Part shown: piece after piece, positions 1-8,329 of the stretch
Numbering within the stretch: the stretch's first letter is position 1
Layout of the letters: each line of letters begins with the position of its first letter
Assembly (NCBI GenBank): GCA_017644045.1
Contig: JAEPMI010000007.1
Span: 372,001-436,000, forward strand
Reading direction: 5' to 3'
From: Deltaproteobacteria bacterium
GTDB taxonomy: Bacteria > Myxococcota_A > Polyangia > Polyangiales > Houyiibacteriaceae
Length of the DNA stretch: 64,000 bases
Notes under the pieces: model-generated
Seen by the model: only the letters and a program-made list of their open reading frames with translations
Told to the model about the DNA's origin: nothing
The model's database searches: none
Position numbers and translations under genes: made by a program

Positions 1-769
1 TGCGCCGCCGGGCCGAGGGGTCCGGGGAGGCACCGCCGACCGTCGCCGTCTCGGTGACGGTGTTGGCGCCCGCCTCGTCGTCGAGCTCCGCGGTGGCCTC
101 TTCCTCCATGGCGGGCGCCTCTTCGGCCTCCGCCATCTCCATCGGCTCTTCGGGCGGCGCGGGCTCCGCGCTCGTGGTCGGCGAGGCGGGGTACGCACCG
201 GGCGCCTGCTCGGCCTGGGGCGCGGCCATCTCGGCCGCCATCGGCTCGTCCGCCCGGTTCAACGTCGCGACGCTCACCGTGACGCCGAGCGCGACCACCG
301 CGGCCGCCGCGAGCCAGGGAGCAATCGGCCCCCTCCGCTTCGGCTCCGCACGCGGCGGGGCCGGGAGGGCGACCGCGGGCGAGGGACCGGTCATCGCCAC
401 GGGCGACGGAGCGTCCACCGCGCCCGCGAGCGCGTCGAGCGAGTACTCGCCCGAACGGACGGCGCCCCGCTCGCCACCGAGGGAGCTGACCTTGGCGTCC
501 GGATCGTCGAACTCGGGCACCGCGGTCGCGTCGAAGGAGCCGAGCGGCTCGTCGAGCCGTTGCTCGATGCGCAGGGCGATGGGCTCGAAGTCCTCGTTGG
601 GGACGTTGACCTCCCAATCGCGCAGCCACCCTTCGAGCTTGGTCAGCCCGGCGACCTCGGCACGGGTCTCGTCGTCGTCGGCCATCGCCGAGCGGATCTC
701 CGGGTCGTCCGCCGGATCGCGTCCGGCGTCGAGGAGCTCGTGCACCTTGCGCTCGAGGTCCGCCTTCAC
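1..769 (-). CDS. Membrane anti-sigma-like protein (partial, 3' end outside window)
   Basis: This reading frame starts with GTG at 769 and overlaps the sigma-factor stop by four bases (GTGA), so the two are translationally coupled. The 256 visible residues have a cytoplasmic, acidic N-terminal region (about 1-145), one membrane helix (about 147-168, after a KRRG stop-transfer cluster) and a Pro/Ala/Met/Glu-rich outer region containing PMEMAEAEEAPAMEEEA. Position directly behind an ECF sigma gene and single-pass topology suggest an anti-sigma factor that sequesters the sigma factor at the membrane; I see no clear zinc-binding HxxxCxxC motif, so the class is uncertain. The C-terminus lies beyond base 1. 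Its Met/Glu-rich tail resembles that of the kinase at 1988-3553. Confidence 0.75.
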   Translation of the reverse strand, partial: MKADLERKVHELLDAGRDPADDPEIRSAMADDDETRAEVAGLTKLEGWLRDWEVNVPNEDFEPIALRIEQRLDEPLGSFDATAVPEFDDPDAKVSSLGGERGAVRSGEYSLDALAGAVDAPSPVAMTGPSPAVALPAPPRAEPKRRGPIAPWLAAAAVVALGVTVSVATLNRADEPMAAEMAAPQAEQAPGAYPASPTTSAEPAPPEEPMEMAEAEEAPAMEEEATAELDDEAGANTVTETATVGGASPDPSARRR

Positions 770-1371
770 GAGGCCTCCCTCCCACCCTCGGCGGGGTCGA
801 TCACGTCGTGGAGCATGATGCGCATGCGGCGTCGGGCCTCGTGGATCCGCCAGGCGACGGTTCCCTCCGGGATCCCGAGCACGGTGGCGGCCTCCTTGTG
901 AGGCATCCCCTCGAGGAGCACCAGCACCACCGCGGTCCGCAGCGAGGGAGAGAGCGCGTCGAGCGCTTCCCCGAGCCGACCGTAGAGCTGAACGGTCTCG
1001 GCGTGGCGCTCGGGGTCGGTCACGCCCTGGGTCGGGTCGGCCTCGGGCTCCGGGATCCGGGGGTCGTCCACGTCGGCGGCGGAGACGCGCTTGCGGCGGC
1101 GGATCACGTTCAGGGAGACGTTCACGCAGATCCGATAGAGCCAGGTGGAGAGCTTGGAGCGACCGTCGAAGCGGCCGAGCGCGCGCCAAGCTCGGACGAA
1201 GGTCTCCTGGACCGCGTCTTCGGCCTCGCCCCGATCGCCCAGCATCTTCAGGGCGCAGGCGTGCACGCGACGCTGGTGCATGCGCACGAGTTTGCCGAAG
1301 GCCCGCCTGTCCCCCTCTTGCGCCGCCTCGAGAAGCGCGCGCTCGCTCACGTCTGGGGCCTCTTCCGCCAT
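766..1371 (-). CDS. ECF-type RNA polymerase sigma factor
   Basis: A 201-residue sigma-70 family extracytoplasmic-function factor. Region 2 (about residues 20-90) shows the -10 recognition stretch with DAVQETFVRAWRAL and FDGRSKLSTWLYRI, and region 4 (about 130-190) has a helix-turn-helix in HKEAATVLGIPEGTVAWRI. The start is placed at ATG 1371 (MAEEAPDV) because the longer frame back to 1512 has an unlike N-terminus and would run into the divergent gene's upstream region. It lies in an operon with the downstream membrane anti-sigma-like gene and is divergent from a PilZ gene; the 187 bp between 1372 and 1558 should hold both promoters. Many ECF factors transcribe their own operon, so autoregulation is likely but inferred. 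Confidence 0.93.
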   Translation of the reverse strand: MAEEAPDVSERALLEAAQEGDRRAFGKLVRMHQRRVHACALKMLGDRGEAEDAVQETFVRAWRALGRFDGRSKLSTWLYRICVNVSLNVIRRRKRVSAADVDDPRIPEPEADPTQGVTDPERHAETVQLYGRLGEALDALSPSLRTAVVLVLLEGMPHKEAATVLGIPEGTVAWRIHEARRRMRIMLHDVIDPAEGGREAS

Positions 1372-1558
1372 CGACCGATAGGGCCCGACCCGAAGGGCGA
1401 CCCCACAGCGCCCTACCCATGGGGCGCGCATCGCAGCGTAGGAGAACACGGTGGCTGAAACAACATTCCCATCGGAACCTTGGGAGCCCCCCCTGAGCGG
1501 GGATGTCGGCACACCATTCGCTTGCCCTCTCGCGCGGTCGATGTTCGAATGCAGTCAG

Positions 1559-1966
1559 ATGGAATCCGCCGAAGGATCGGATCTGCGAGGGCAGCCGAGA
1601 GCGCCCATCACGCTGAAGGTCGAATACAAGCGGCTGAACTCGTTTTTCGCGGACTACACGCGGAACATCAGCAAGGGCGGCACCTTCATCCGCACCGAGC
1701 GCCCGCTCCCCATCGGCACCGAGTTCCACTTCGAGCTCCAGGTCCCCAAGCTGGAGAAGAACCTCCGGCTCCGGGGCAAGGTCCAGTGGATCCTCACCCC
1801 CGAGCAGCTCGACGATGGGGACGACCAGGAGCCCGGCATGGGCATCGGCTTCGTCTACAAGAACGCGGCCGAGCGGGAGAAGGTGGAGAGCGCGGTCGAG
1901 GCCCTCATGGAGGAGAGCCTCGGCCCCGTCATCTACCGGAAGCTGCTCGACAAGCACGGCGGCTGA
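1559..1966 (+). CDS. PilZ domain protein (TIGR02266-like)
   Basis: A 135-residue single-domain protein with the PilZ pattern: RAPITLKVEY at the N-terminus (the R-x-x-x region), then DYTRNISKGGTFIRTERPLP, corresponding to the D/NxSxxG half of the cyclic-di-GMP binding signature, and a beta-barrel ending in GMGIGFVY. The form resembles the Myxococcus paralogous PilZ family TIGR02266. The canonical RxxxR motif is reduced, so c-di-GMP binding is not certain. ATG at 1559 gives the usual family length; the open frame continues upstream to 1451, overlapping the divergent promoter region. It is followed within 22 bp by a Ser/Thr kinase gene that has its own -10-like box. Confidence 0.88.
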   Translation: MESAEGSDLRGQPRAPITLKVEYKRLNSFFADYTRNISKGGTFIRTERPLPIGTEFHFELQVPKLEKNLRLRGKVQWILTPEQLDDGDDQEPGMGIGFVYKNAAEREKVESAVEALMEESLGPVIYRKLLDKHGG

Positions 1967-1974
1967 TCCGGAGT

Positions 1975-1980
1975 TAGTAT
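1975..1980 (+). promoter_or_regulatory. -10-like box TAGTAT, leaderless start for kinase gene
   Basis: TAGTAT ends seven bases before the GTG start at 1988, the distance expected if the first base of the start codon is also the transcription start. No Shine-Dalgarno sequence is present in between. Confidence 0.4.
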
Positions 1981-1987
1981 CGCGGGC

Positions 1988-3553
1988 GTGAACGCTGCGG
2001 AGGGAGACGACGAGGCGCCGGAAGCCTCCGGCGAGCCCTCGAAGGAGACCGGTCCGCGCGAGCGCCCGCCCGGCTCCATCGCCCCACCTCCCATCCCCAT
2101 CGGGAAGGTCATCGCCGAGCGCTACCGGGTCACCGGCAGCATTGGCGGCGGGGGCATGGGCCACGTCTTCGAGGTCGAGCACCAGGCGCTCGGGCGACGC
2201 TTCGCGCTGAAGGTCCTGCGGGTCACCGGGTGGGACGAGGAGCTGGTGCGCCGCTTCGAGCGGGAGGCGAAGGCCCTCGCGCGCATCGGCAGCGTCCGTG
2301 TCGCCCAGGTGAGCGACTTCGGCTTCGAGGAGGGCATCGGCCCCTGGTTCGTGATGGAGCTGGTCGGTGGGGCGACGCTGCAGGAGCGGCTCGACGAGCA
2401 CGGCGCGGTGCCGACCCGCGAGGGCCTCGAGCTCGCCATCGCGCTCTGCGAAGCGGTCGAGGACGTTCACGCGCAGGGCATCGTCCACCGCGATCTGAAG
2501 CCGGCGAACATCGGCCTGCCCCCGGGCCCCATCCCGCTGAAGCTGCTGGACTTCGGCCTGGCAGCCGGCATCGACGACGCGATGCTCACCCGCATCACGA
2601 AGTCCCATCAGGTGATGGGCTCGCTGCCCTACATCGCGCCGGAGCAGTTCGCGGGCGCTCGCCCGGGCAAGCCGCAGGATCTCTGGGCGATGGGCATCGT
2701 CATCTACGAGATGTTCACCGGGCGCCTGCCCTTCGAGGCGCCGTCGACCGCGGCCCTGATGCACAAAATCCTCACCGCCCCGCCGCCCGCCTTCGACCGC
2801 TTCCCGGATGGGCTTCGGGTCGTGCTCGACAAGCTGCTGGTGAAGGCGCCGGCCAAGCGCCTCGACAGCGCGGCGGAAGCGGCCGAGCTGCTGCGCGCGA
2901 TCGATCCGGCCACCTTGCCCGAGACGCTGGCGCTCGAGCCGCCGACCGAGGAGCCGCCCGAGGCGGTCAGCTTCACCCCACCCTACGCGGTGACCGAAGC
3001 GGTGGGATCGCCCAAGCCCCGCGGCGAGGGCGAAGCCGCGCACGTGCTCAGCGCGGCCATCGGAGTGGCCGAGCCCGAGGCGCAGTCGGCGCCCGTGCGC
3101 AAGTCCGCGCCGACGGCGGCCGAGACGAACCGACAGGGGCTCCTGCTCGGCGTCGCCCTCGCCGTGATCGCACTGCTGATCGGGCTCGTGGCCTTCCTCG
3201 CGCTGCGCGAGCCGGAGCGGAGGCGCCCGACCGAGGTCGCCGCACCGCCGCAGCCGGTCGAGGTGCCGACGCCCATGATCGAGACCGCCATGGAAGCGGT
3301 GCCCCCCGTAATGGAAGCGACCATGGAAGAGGTCGCCGACGTCACACCCATGGAAGAAGAAGTCGCACCGAGTACCATGCGCCGGCGCGCCACGCGCATG
3401 ACCCGACGGACCAGCGAGATGACGACCCCGATGGAGACGGCCATGGAGGCCTCGATGGAGACGGCGATGGAACCCACGATGGAGGAGAGCTCCTGGATGG
3501 GGGAGATCATCGGCGGCGGCTGGAACGGTGAGATCATCGAGGGCGGCCGATGA
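1988..3553 (+). CDS. Membrane-anchored Ser/Thr protein kinase (PknB/Hanks type)
   Basis: A 521-residue eukaryotic-like kinase. Glycine loop GSIGGGGMGHVFEVE at about 50-64, invariant Lys75 (FALKVL), catalytic HRDLKPANI with Asp169, DFG Asp188, and the APEQF motif near 217-221 are all intact, so it should be active. A single membrane helix spans about 384-407. The outside C-terminal tail is not a sensor domain but a low-complexity Met/Glu/Thr-rich segment with repeats of the type METAMEASMETAME. The GTG start at 1988 follows a -10-like box with no room for a Shine-Dalgarno site. Its stop overlaps the ATG of the next gene (ATGA), so kinase and TPR protein are coupled. Substrates cannot be inferred from the sequence. 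Confidence 0.93.
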   Translation: MNAAEGDDEAPEASGEPSKETGPRERPPGSIAPPPIPIGKVIAERYRVTGSIGGGGMGHVFEVEHQALGRRFALKVLRVTGWDEELVRRFEREAKALARIGSVRVAQVSDFGFEEGIGPWFVMELVGGATLQERLDEHGAVPTREGLELAIALCEAVEDVHAQGIVHRDLKPANIGLPPGPIPLKLLDFGLAAGIDDAMLTRITKSHQVMGSLPYIAPEQFAGARPGKPQDLWAMGIVIYEMFTGRLPFEAPSTAALMHKILTAPPPAFDRFPDGLRVVLDKLLVKAPAKRLDSAAEAAELLRAIDPATLPETLALEPPTEEPPEAVSFTPPYAVTEAVGSPKPRGEGEAAHVLSAAIGVAEPEAQSAPVRKSAPTAAETNRQGLLLGVALAVIALLIGLVAFLALREPERRRPTEVAAPPQPVEVPTPMIETAMEAVPPVMEATMEEVADVTPMEEEVAPSTMRRRATRMTRRTSEMTTPMETAMEASMETAMEPTMEESSWMGEIIGGGWNGEIIEGGR

Positions 3554-4338
3554 GGGCAGCGCTCACCGTGCTCTTGCTCGCGGTCGCCGTACCCGCGGCG
3601 GCTCAAGACGGCCAGGCCGCGTTCGACGAGGGCGTGCAGGCGCTGCGCGCCGAACGCTACGAGGCCGCCGCGGCCGCGTTCCAGCGCTCCTACGAGCTCG
3701 ACCCGAAGGCCGAGACCGCCTGCAACCTCGCGCTCACGTACGACCGCTGGGAGGGCCACTCGGAAGACGCCATCGACGCCTACCTGCAGTGCGCGCAGGA
3801 CGACGACTCCGGCCGCTTCCGCGACCACGCCCTCTCCCGCGCGTCGGCGCTTCGTTCACAACGGCAGCCGGACGAACCCGAAGAGCTCCCGCCGCCCGAC
3901 GGGGGCGGCGACGGAGACACCGATGGAGGCGAAGGCGACGGCGGCACCACGAACCAGGTGCCCATCGTCGAGCACGGCGAGGCGCCACCGCCCCGCTCGC
4001 GCACCCTCCTCTACGTCGGCATCGGCGCCGCGGCCGTCGGCCTCGCGTTCATCGTCGGCGGCGCCGTGGCCGCGGGCAACGGCCGCGCCGGGCTCGACGA
4101 GCTCGAAGAGGAATTCCCCGACCGGGTCATCACCAACGAGGCCGGCGTCGCGAAGCTCGAAGAGGTGGAGGGCCAGCGCACCCGCGCCCTCGCCTTCTAC
4201 GTCACCGGCGGCATCGTCGCTGCGGCTGGCCTCGCGCTCGCCGCCATCGACCTCGCCAAGGGCTCGGACGACACCTCGGTCAGCGTCGCCCCCACCCGCG
4301 GCGGCGCCATGGCCACCCTCCGCCTCGACTTCGACTGA
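3550..4338 (+). CDS. TPR-containing exported membrane protein
   Basis: A 262-residue protein with a signal peptide (cleavage after about VPAAAQ), two TPR-like helical repeats (about 20-90: AFDEGVQALRAERYEAAAAA, then SYELDPKAETACNLALTY), an Asp/Gly-rich linker, and two hydrophobic helices (about 155-177 and 215-240). The combination of signal peptide, TPR and C-terminal membrane segments is common for genes placed next to Ser/Thr kinases in myxobacteria. It overlaps the kinase stop by four bases, so it probably acts with that kinase, perhaps as a partner or substrate; this is inferred from context. It converges on the protease gene with only three bases between the stop codons. Confidence 0.8.
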   Translation: MRAALTVLLLAVAVPAAAQDGQAAFDEGVQALRAERYEAAAAAFQRSYELDPKAETACNLALTYDRWEGHSEDAIDAYLQCAQDDDSGRFRDHALSRASALRSQRQPDEPEELPPPDGGGDGDTDGGEGDGGTTNQVPIVEHGEAPPPRSRTLLYVGIGAAAVGLAFIVGGAVAAGNGRAGLDELEEEFPDRVITNEAGVAKLEEVEGQRTRALAFYVTGGIVAAAGLALAAIDLAKGSDDTSVSVAPTRGGAMATLRLDFD

Positions 4339-4341
4339 AGC

Positions 4342-5316
4342 TCAGCGTCGCCGCCGGATCGCCACCAGCGCGACGAGCACCCAGAGGGGCGCGCCGCCCG
4401 ACGCGGCGACGCTGCATCCCCCGCCATCAGAGCCCCCGTCGTCGCCGACAGCCGCATCGCTCGTCGCGATGCCCGCGTCCGTGCCCACGCCCGCGTCCAG
4501 GACCTCCTCGACCGCCCACTCCGGCACCGGGTAGTCGCCAACCTCCGCCGCATCGCGGCCCACCGAACGGATCCACTCACGCCAGGCGTATACCGAGGAG
4601 AGCACGGGCGTGTTGCACGGGTTGATGCCCTTCGAGACGACGCCGATCACCTGGCCGGACGCGTCGATGGCCGGAGCGCCGGAGTCCGACCTGCAGAAGA
4701 ATCCGTCGTCGGCGACCCACTCCGTCTCCTGCACGACGGAGATGCCGCACTCGCTGCCGACGCAGCTCACGGGCACGTCCGTCGCGACACGGCGCGTGCC
4801 GATGCCGCTCGTCCCCGTGGTGCCGTAGCCGACCGCCGTGAACGTCTCGCCGGCCACCACCGGCGCGTCCAGGCGCGGCGGGTAGACCACGCTGCCGCCC
4901 GGCGCCTCGGCGCGGAGAATGACCGCCGCGATGTCGAAGCCGCACTCGTCATCGCCATCCGGCGGAACCTCCACGCGCTCGCCGACCACCGCCACCGAGC
5001 TCGACGAGACCGTCACGTCGGTCGTCGAGAGCACGTTCTCGCCCGCGACCGGCGGCGAGAGCGGCGAGCTCCCGCACACGATCGTGGGCTGCGTCGATGA
5101 GACGCAGTGGCGAGCCGTGAGGAGGAGGTTCGGTGCAATCAAGACGCCCGTGCAGCTCGCGACACCTTCGGGCTTCTCGATCTGCATGCCGAGCACGCCG
5201 GGCCACTCCTCCGCGGTGTCGACCATGCCGTTCACCGCATCTCGTCGGGCGCCGACGTCCGGGCTCGAGCACCCCCATCCGACCATCAGCGCGAGCACGA
5301 TTCGCGGAAGCGTCAT
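4342..5316 (-). CDS. Secreted trypsin-like serine protease with MYXO-CTERM-type tail
   Basis: A 324-residue S1-family (chymotrypsin fold) protease. The triad is visible: His70 in TARHC, Asp128 in GFDIAAV and Ser212 in CRSDSGAPAI (SDSGAP in place of the usual GDSGGP). The start is ATG 5316, giving a short signal sequence ending at Cys16 (VGWGC, a poor lipobox). After the catalytic domain there is an Asp/Gly/Ala linker and a C-terminal GGGCSV motif, hydrophobic helix and RRRR, the layout of the myxobacterial MYXO-CTERM surface-sorting signal. The enzyme is therefore probably anchored at the cell surface. It is convergent with the TPR gene and stands alone. Confidence 0.9.
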   Translation of the reverse strand: MTLPRIVLALMVGWGCSSPDVGARRDAVNGMVDTAEEWPGVLGMQIEKPEGVASCTGVLIAPNLLLTARHCVSSTQPTIVCGSSPLSPPVAGENVLSTTDVTVSSSSVAVVGERVEVPPDGDDECGFDIAAVILRAEAPGGSVVYPPRLDAPVVAGETFTAVGYGTTGTSGIGTRRVATDVPVSCVGSECGISVVQETEWVADDGFFCRSDSGAPAIDASGQVIGVVSKGINPCNTPVLSSVYAWREWIRSVGRDAAEVGDYPVPEWAVEEVLDAGVGTDAGIATSDAAVGDDGGSDGGGCSVAASGGAPLWVLVALVAIRRRR

Positions 5317-5494
5317 CCCTCGACCTTTGCACCCTCTCCGTGGGGCGTCCAAGGCATGGAGGGCAACACGCCTCGGTCTCGGCGAACGGCGCTCGGGCGC
5401 TTCGGGCACCTTTCATACGGTATTGGCGAGAGTTCCGTCACGTCCGAACGGTGCACAGGCCCATACAGTGTGCGCCTTCCCTGGAGGTTCGGTC

Positions 5495-6502
5495 GTGATT
5501 CGAGGACGCAGTTGGATCCTTTTCGTGGGCGCTTGCGCCATGGCTCTCGCCGGGTGTGGCGACGACGATCGCCGCATCGGCGATCGCGGCGACGACACCA
5601 CCGGTGACATGTCGCTGCCTCCCGGCGTCGACGGTGGCCCGCCCCGTGACTGGGGTCCGCGCGGCAGCGACGGGTGCGACAAGATGGACATCCTCTTCGT
5701 CATCGACGACTCGGGCTCCATGGGTGAGGAGCAGGCCAACCTGGTCAGCAACTTCCCGCGCTTCATCGAGATCCTCGACGCCTACCGCACCGAGACCGGG
5801 AACCCGCTCGACTACCGCCTCGGCGTGACCACCACCGGCAGGGATCTCACGACCCTTCTCAACGTCTCGATCATGGGCATGACCACGACCATGACCTTGA
5901 ACGAGAGCGGACCGAACGGGGAGCTGCTGCAGGAATGTGGCATGCCCCGAAAGTGGATCGAGACCGCCGACAGTGACGTCTCGGGGACGTTCTCCTGCGT
6001 CGCCGAGGTGGGCACCGGCGGCTCCGGCACCGAGATGCCCCTGCTGATGACCGAGTGGGCGCTCACCGAGCGTGTCGCGGACGGCTCGAACGCTGGCTTC
6101 CTGCGTGAGGACGCGCTGCTGGCCGTGGTCATCCTGACGGACGAGGACGACTGCTCCCGCCCCGAGGACACGATCGAGCTCAACATCGACTTCTCGATGC
6201 TCGCGACCGCCGCAGACACTTGCGACCCGTCTGCCACCCTTCCCGTCAGCCGTTTCCTGAACACGCTGGACGCCGTGAAGGGCGACCGGGGCCGCTGGGC
6301 GGGCGCCATCATCGCGGGTCCGACCGACTGCAGCTCCAGCTTCGGCGACGCCGTAGCCGCCGACCGCTTGCAGCAGTTCGCGACCGAGGCTGGCGACAAC
6401 GTCGTGTTCAGCTCCATCTGCGAGGGCGACCTCAGCGGCGCGCTCATGACGGCCATCAACACCTTCGAAGCCGCCTGCGACACCTTCCCCCCGCTCATCT
6501 GA
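5495..6502 (+). CDS. vWA-domain lipoprotein, first of a tandem pair
   Basis: A 335-residue lipoprotein: signal peptide with lipobox LAGC (Cys21), short acidic linker, then a von Willebrand factor A domain with an intact MIDAS motif DDSGSM in MDILFVIDDSGSMGEEQ. GTG 5495 is chosen because GGAGG lies seven bases upstream and the signal peptide begins here; the open frame continues upstream without such signals. It is about as long as, and closely similar to, the next gene across the vWA region (both share FVIDDSGSM, LGVTTTG, ECGMPRKWI/TCGMTRKWI and QQFATEAG), so the two arose by tandem duplication. vWA lipoproteins of this kind are usually surface adhesion or interaction proteins. Ligand unknown. 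Confidence 0.9.
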   Translation: MIRGRSWILFVGACAMALAGCGDDDRRIGDRGDDTTGDMSLPPGVDGGPPRDWGPRGSDGCDKMDILFVIDDSGSMGEEQANLVSNFPRFIEILDAYRTETGNPLDYRLGVTTTGRDLTTLLNVSIMGMTTTMTLNESGPNGELLQECGMPRKWIETADSDVSGTFSCVAEVGTGGSGTEMPLLMTEWALTERVADGSNAGFLREDALLAVVILTDEDDCSRPEDTIELNIDFSMLATAADTCDPSATLPVSRFLNTLDAVKGDRGRWAGAIIAGPTDCSSSFGDAVAADRLQQFATEAGDNVVFSSICEGDLSGALMTAINTFEAACDTFPPLI

Positions 6503-6552
6503 GCCCGGCCCCCAACGGTGGCCGCGCACGACCAGCGCTGAAACGGACGGGT

Positions 6553-7569
6553 ATGCGACTCCGACACGCCCTCATCGCCCTCGTGCTCGTTGGGTGTGGA
6601 GACGATGCGAAGTCGTCGCGAAGCGACGACGCTGGTAGCGAAGACGACGCGTCCACTCCGATGGACTCGGCCGCCGGGACCGACGCCGCAGCACTGGCGG
6701 ACTCGGGGAGCGACGATGGCGGCTCCATCGACGGAAGCGCCACCGCAGGTTGCGAAGCGATGGACATCCTCTTCGTCATCGACGACTCGGGCTCGATGGC
6801 CGAGGAGCAGGCCAACCTGGGGACCAACTTCCCCCGCTTCGTCGAGGTTCTCGACGGGTACCGCACCGAAGACGGCGTGCCCGTGGACTATCGACTGGGG
6901 GTGACGACCACCGGCAAGGACTTCACGACCGTGGTGACCTTCACGGGTAGCGCCATCCCCCCCATGACGTTGGAGGAAGAGGGGCCGAACGGCGAGCTGC
7001 TCCAGACATGCGGTATGACGCGCAAGTGGATCGAGGCGGCCGATGGCGACGTATCGGCCACCTTCTCGTGCGTGGCCGAGGTGGGAACCGACGGGTCGAG
7101 CGCCGAGATGCCGTTGCTCATGACCGAGACGGCGCTGACGACTCGAGTCGCGGACGGAACGAACGCCGGCTTCGTTCGAGAGGAGGCGCTCCTCGCAGTC
7201 GTCGTCCTCACGGACGAGGACGACTGCTCGCTCGAAGCCGACATGGTCGAGATCACCGTCGATCCAGCCGAACCGGACGCCGCCGCGGACGCGTGTGAGT
7301 CGAGCGCGGTGTTGCCGGTCGGCCGCTTCCTCGACGCCCTCGACGAGCTCAAAGGCGAGCGAGGCCGTTGGGCGGGCGCCGTGATCGCCGGTCCCAGCGA
7401 CTGCTCCTCGGCATTCGGCGAGGCGGCCGCGGCCCCTCGGCTGCAACAGTTCGCCACCGAAGCCGGAGAGAACGTGGTCTTCAGCTCGATCTGCGAGGGC
7501 GACCTCACGGGGGCTCTCATGGACGCCCTCGACACCTTCGAGGCCGCGTGCGCAGGCTTCGGAGGCTGA
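6553..7569 (+). CDS. vWA-domain lipoprotein, second of a tandem pair
   Basis: A 338-residue paralogue of the preceding gene. Signal peptide and lipobox LVGC (Cys15), then a Ser/Asp/Ala-rich linker of about 50 residues that is unlike the neighbour's linker, then a vWA domain with MIDAS DDSGSM and the same downstream landmarks (TCGMTRKWIEAADGDVSATF, LTDEDDC, ENVVFSSICEGDL). The 50 bp between the two genes has no obvious promoter, so co-transcription is likely. The conserved domain and diverged linker suggest selection on the ligand-binding fold and not on the stalk. A strong inverted repeat follows the stop. Confidence 0.9.
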   Translation: MRLRHALIALVLVGCGDDAKSSRSDDAGSEDDASTPMDSAAGTDAAALADSGSDDGGSIDGSATAGCEAMDILFVIDDSGSMAEEQANLGTNFPRFVEVLDGYRTEDGVPVDYRLGVTTTGKDFTTVVTFTGSAIPPMTLEEEGPNGELLQTCGMTRKWIEAADGDVSATFSCVAEVGTDGSSAEMPLLMTETALTTRVADGTNAGFVREEALLAVVVLTDEDDCSLEADMVEITVDPAEPDAAADACESSAVLPVGRFLDALDELKGERGRWAGAVIAGPSDCSSAFGEAAAAPRLQQFATEAGENVVFSSICEGDLTGALMDALDTFEAACAGFGG

Positions 7570-7580
7570 ACGACAGCGGC

Positions 7581-7608
7581 GTGCCCCACGCGACCGTCGC
7601 GTGGGCAC
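7581..7608 (+). terminator. GC-rich hairpin after vWA gene
   Basis: The arms CCCACGCGA and TCGCGTGGG pair perfectly around a three-base loop, and the pairing continues outward (GTGC / GCAC) with one bulged C. There is no T-run. It sits 12 bp after the vWA stop and just upstream of a -10-like box, so it could end transcription or act as an operator for the next gene. Confidence 0.45.
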
Positions 7609-7612
7609 CCGC

Positions 7613-7618
7613 TATACT
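7613..7618 (+). promoter_or_regulatory. -10-like box TATACT, leaderless start for nucleotidyltransferase gene
   Basis: TATACT, one mismatch from TATAAT, ends six bases before the GTG at 7625. No convincing -35 was found at 16-18 bp and no Shine-Dalgarno sequence precedes the start. Confidence 0.45.
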
Positions 7619-7624
7619 CCGAGC

Positions 7625-8329
7625 GTGGCCTTCCGCGACCGCCTGCTCGCCACGCTCCGAGCTGCCCAATCGTTGCTGGACGTGCCCGGCGTGGTGGTGG
7701 GCGGCTCCGAAGTCCCGAACCTACTGCAGAGCGACGCCGCCTCGACCTTGGTGGTCTCCGAAGACGTCGACCTCGTCATCCCGGTGGCGCAGATCGAAGC
7801 GATCAAGGAGCGCATTGGCTCCCTCGCGGGTCTGACGAGGTCGGCCGACGAGCCCTCGGTCTGGGTCCCCGACGATGCGGAGACGATGATCGAGCTCAAC
7901 CTGATCGGCCGCGACGACGACGTCAGCAGCGCGGACGAGACCTACTTTCTCGAGGACGCCACCCTTCCGCTCGTGGTCTTCGGCCCCCTCTCCCTGCTCT
8001 CGGTCGGTGAGACGCGAGTGGTGGATGGCGTTCGCGTGCCTCTACCCGATCCCGCCGGCCTCTTCCTCGAGAAGCTCGTCACCGACCGGACGTCGCGGAA
8101 GGGGGACCGCGACTTGCTGGTGGCGCTCGGGCTGCTCATGGTCGGCGGCGACGTGATGCAGGAGCGCGCCGAACGGCTGTACCGGAAGCTGCCCGACGAG
8201 CTGCGGCACGCCGTCCGGTCGAACCTCTCCATCCTCTCGCTGATGCCGCCGCACGACCACATGCCCGATCCCACGCCCCACCGCGCAGCCATCGCCGAGC
8301 TGCTCCGGCGAATGGAGGCCTTGGAATGA
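7625..8329 (+). CDS. Nucleotidyltransferase-fold protein (AbiEii/MenT-like)
   Basis: A 234-residue protein with the signature of minimal nucleotidyltransferases: GGSEVPNL near the N-terminus followed by SEDVDLVI, matching the GG[ST]...DxD metal-binding pattern of the AbiEii/MenT/GSU2403-type families. GTG 7625 is preferred over the in-frame GTG 7601 because the latter lies inside the hairpin and before the -10 box. The stop overlaps the ATG of the next small gene (ATGA). This pairing recalls toxin-antitoxin operons with a nucleotidyltransferase toxin, although here the enzyme gene is first. Alternatives are a nucleotide-modifying housekeeping enzyme or an antibiotic nucleotidyltransferase relative. 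No function is proven by the sequence. Confidence 0.7.
   Translation: MAFRDRLLATLRAAQSLLDVPGVVVGGSEVPNLLQSDAASTLVVSEDVDLVIPVAQIEAIKERIGSLAGLTRSADEPSVWVPDDAETMIELNLIGRDDDVSSADETYFLEDATLPLVVFGPLSLLSVGETRVVDGVRVPLPDPAGLFLEKLVTDRTSRKGDRDLLVALGLLMVGGDVMQERAERLYRKLPDELRHAVRSNLSILSLMPPHDHMPDPTPHRAAIAELLRRMEALE

Noticed and set aside
54-818. 254-residue plus-strand frame at the left edge
   Set aside because: Ser/Ala-rich shadow of the anti-sigma-like gene, which is coupled to the sigma factor on the minus strand.
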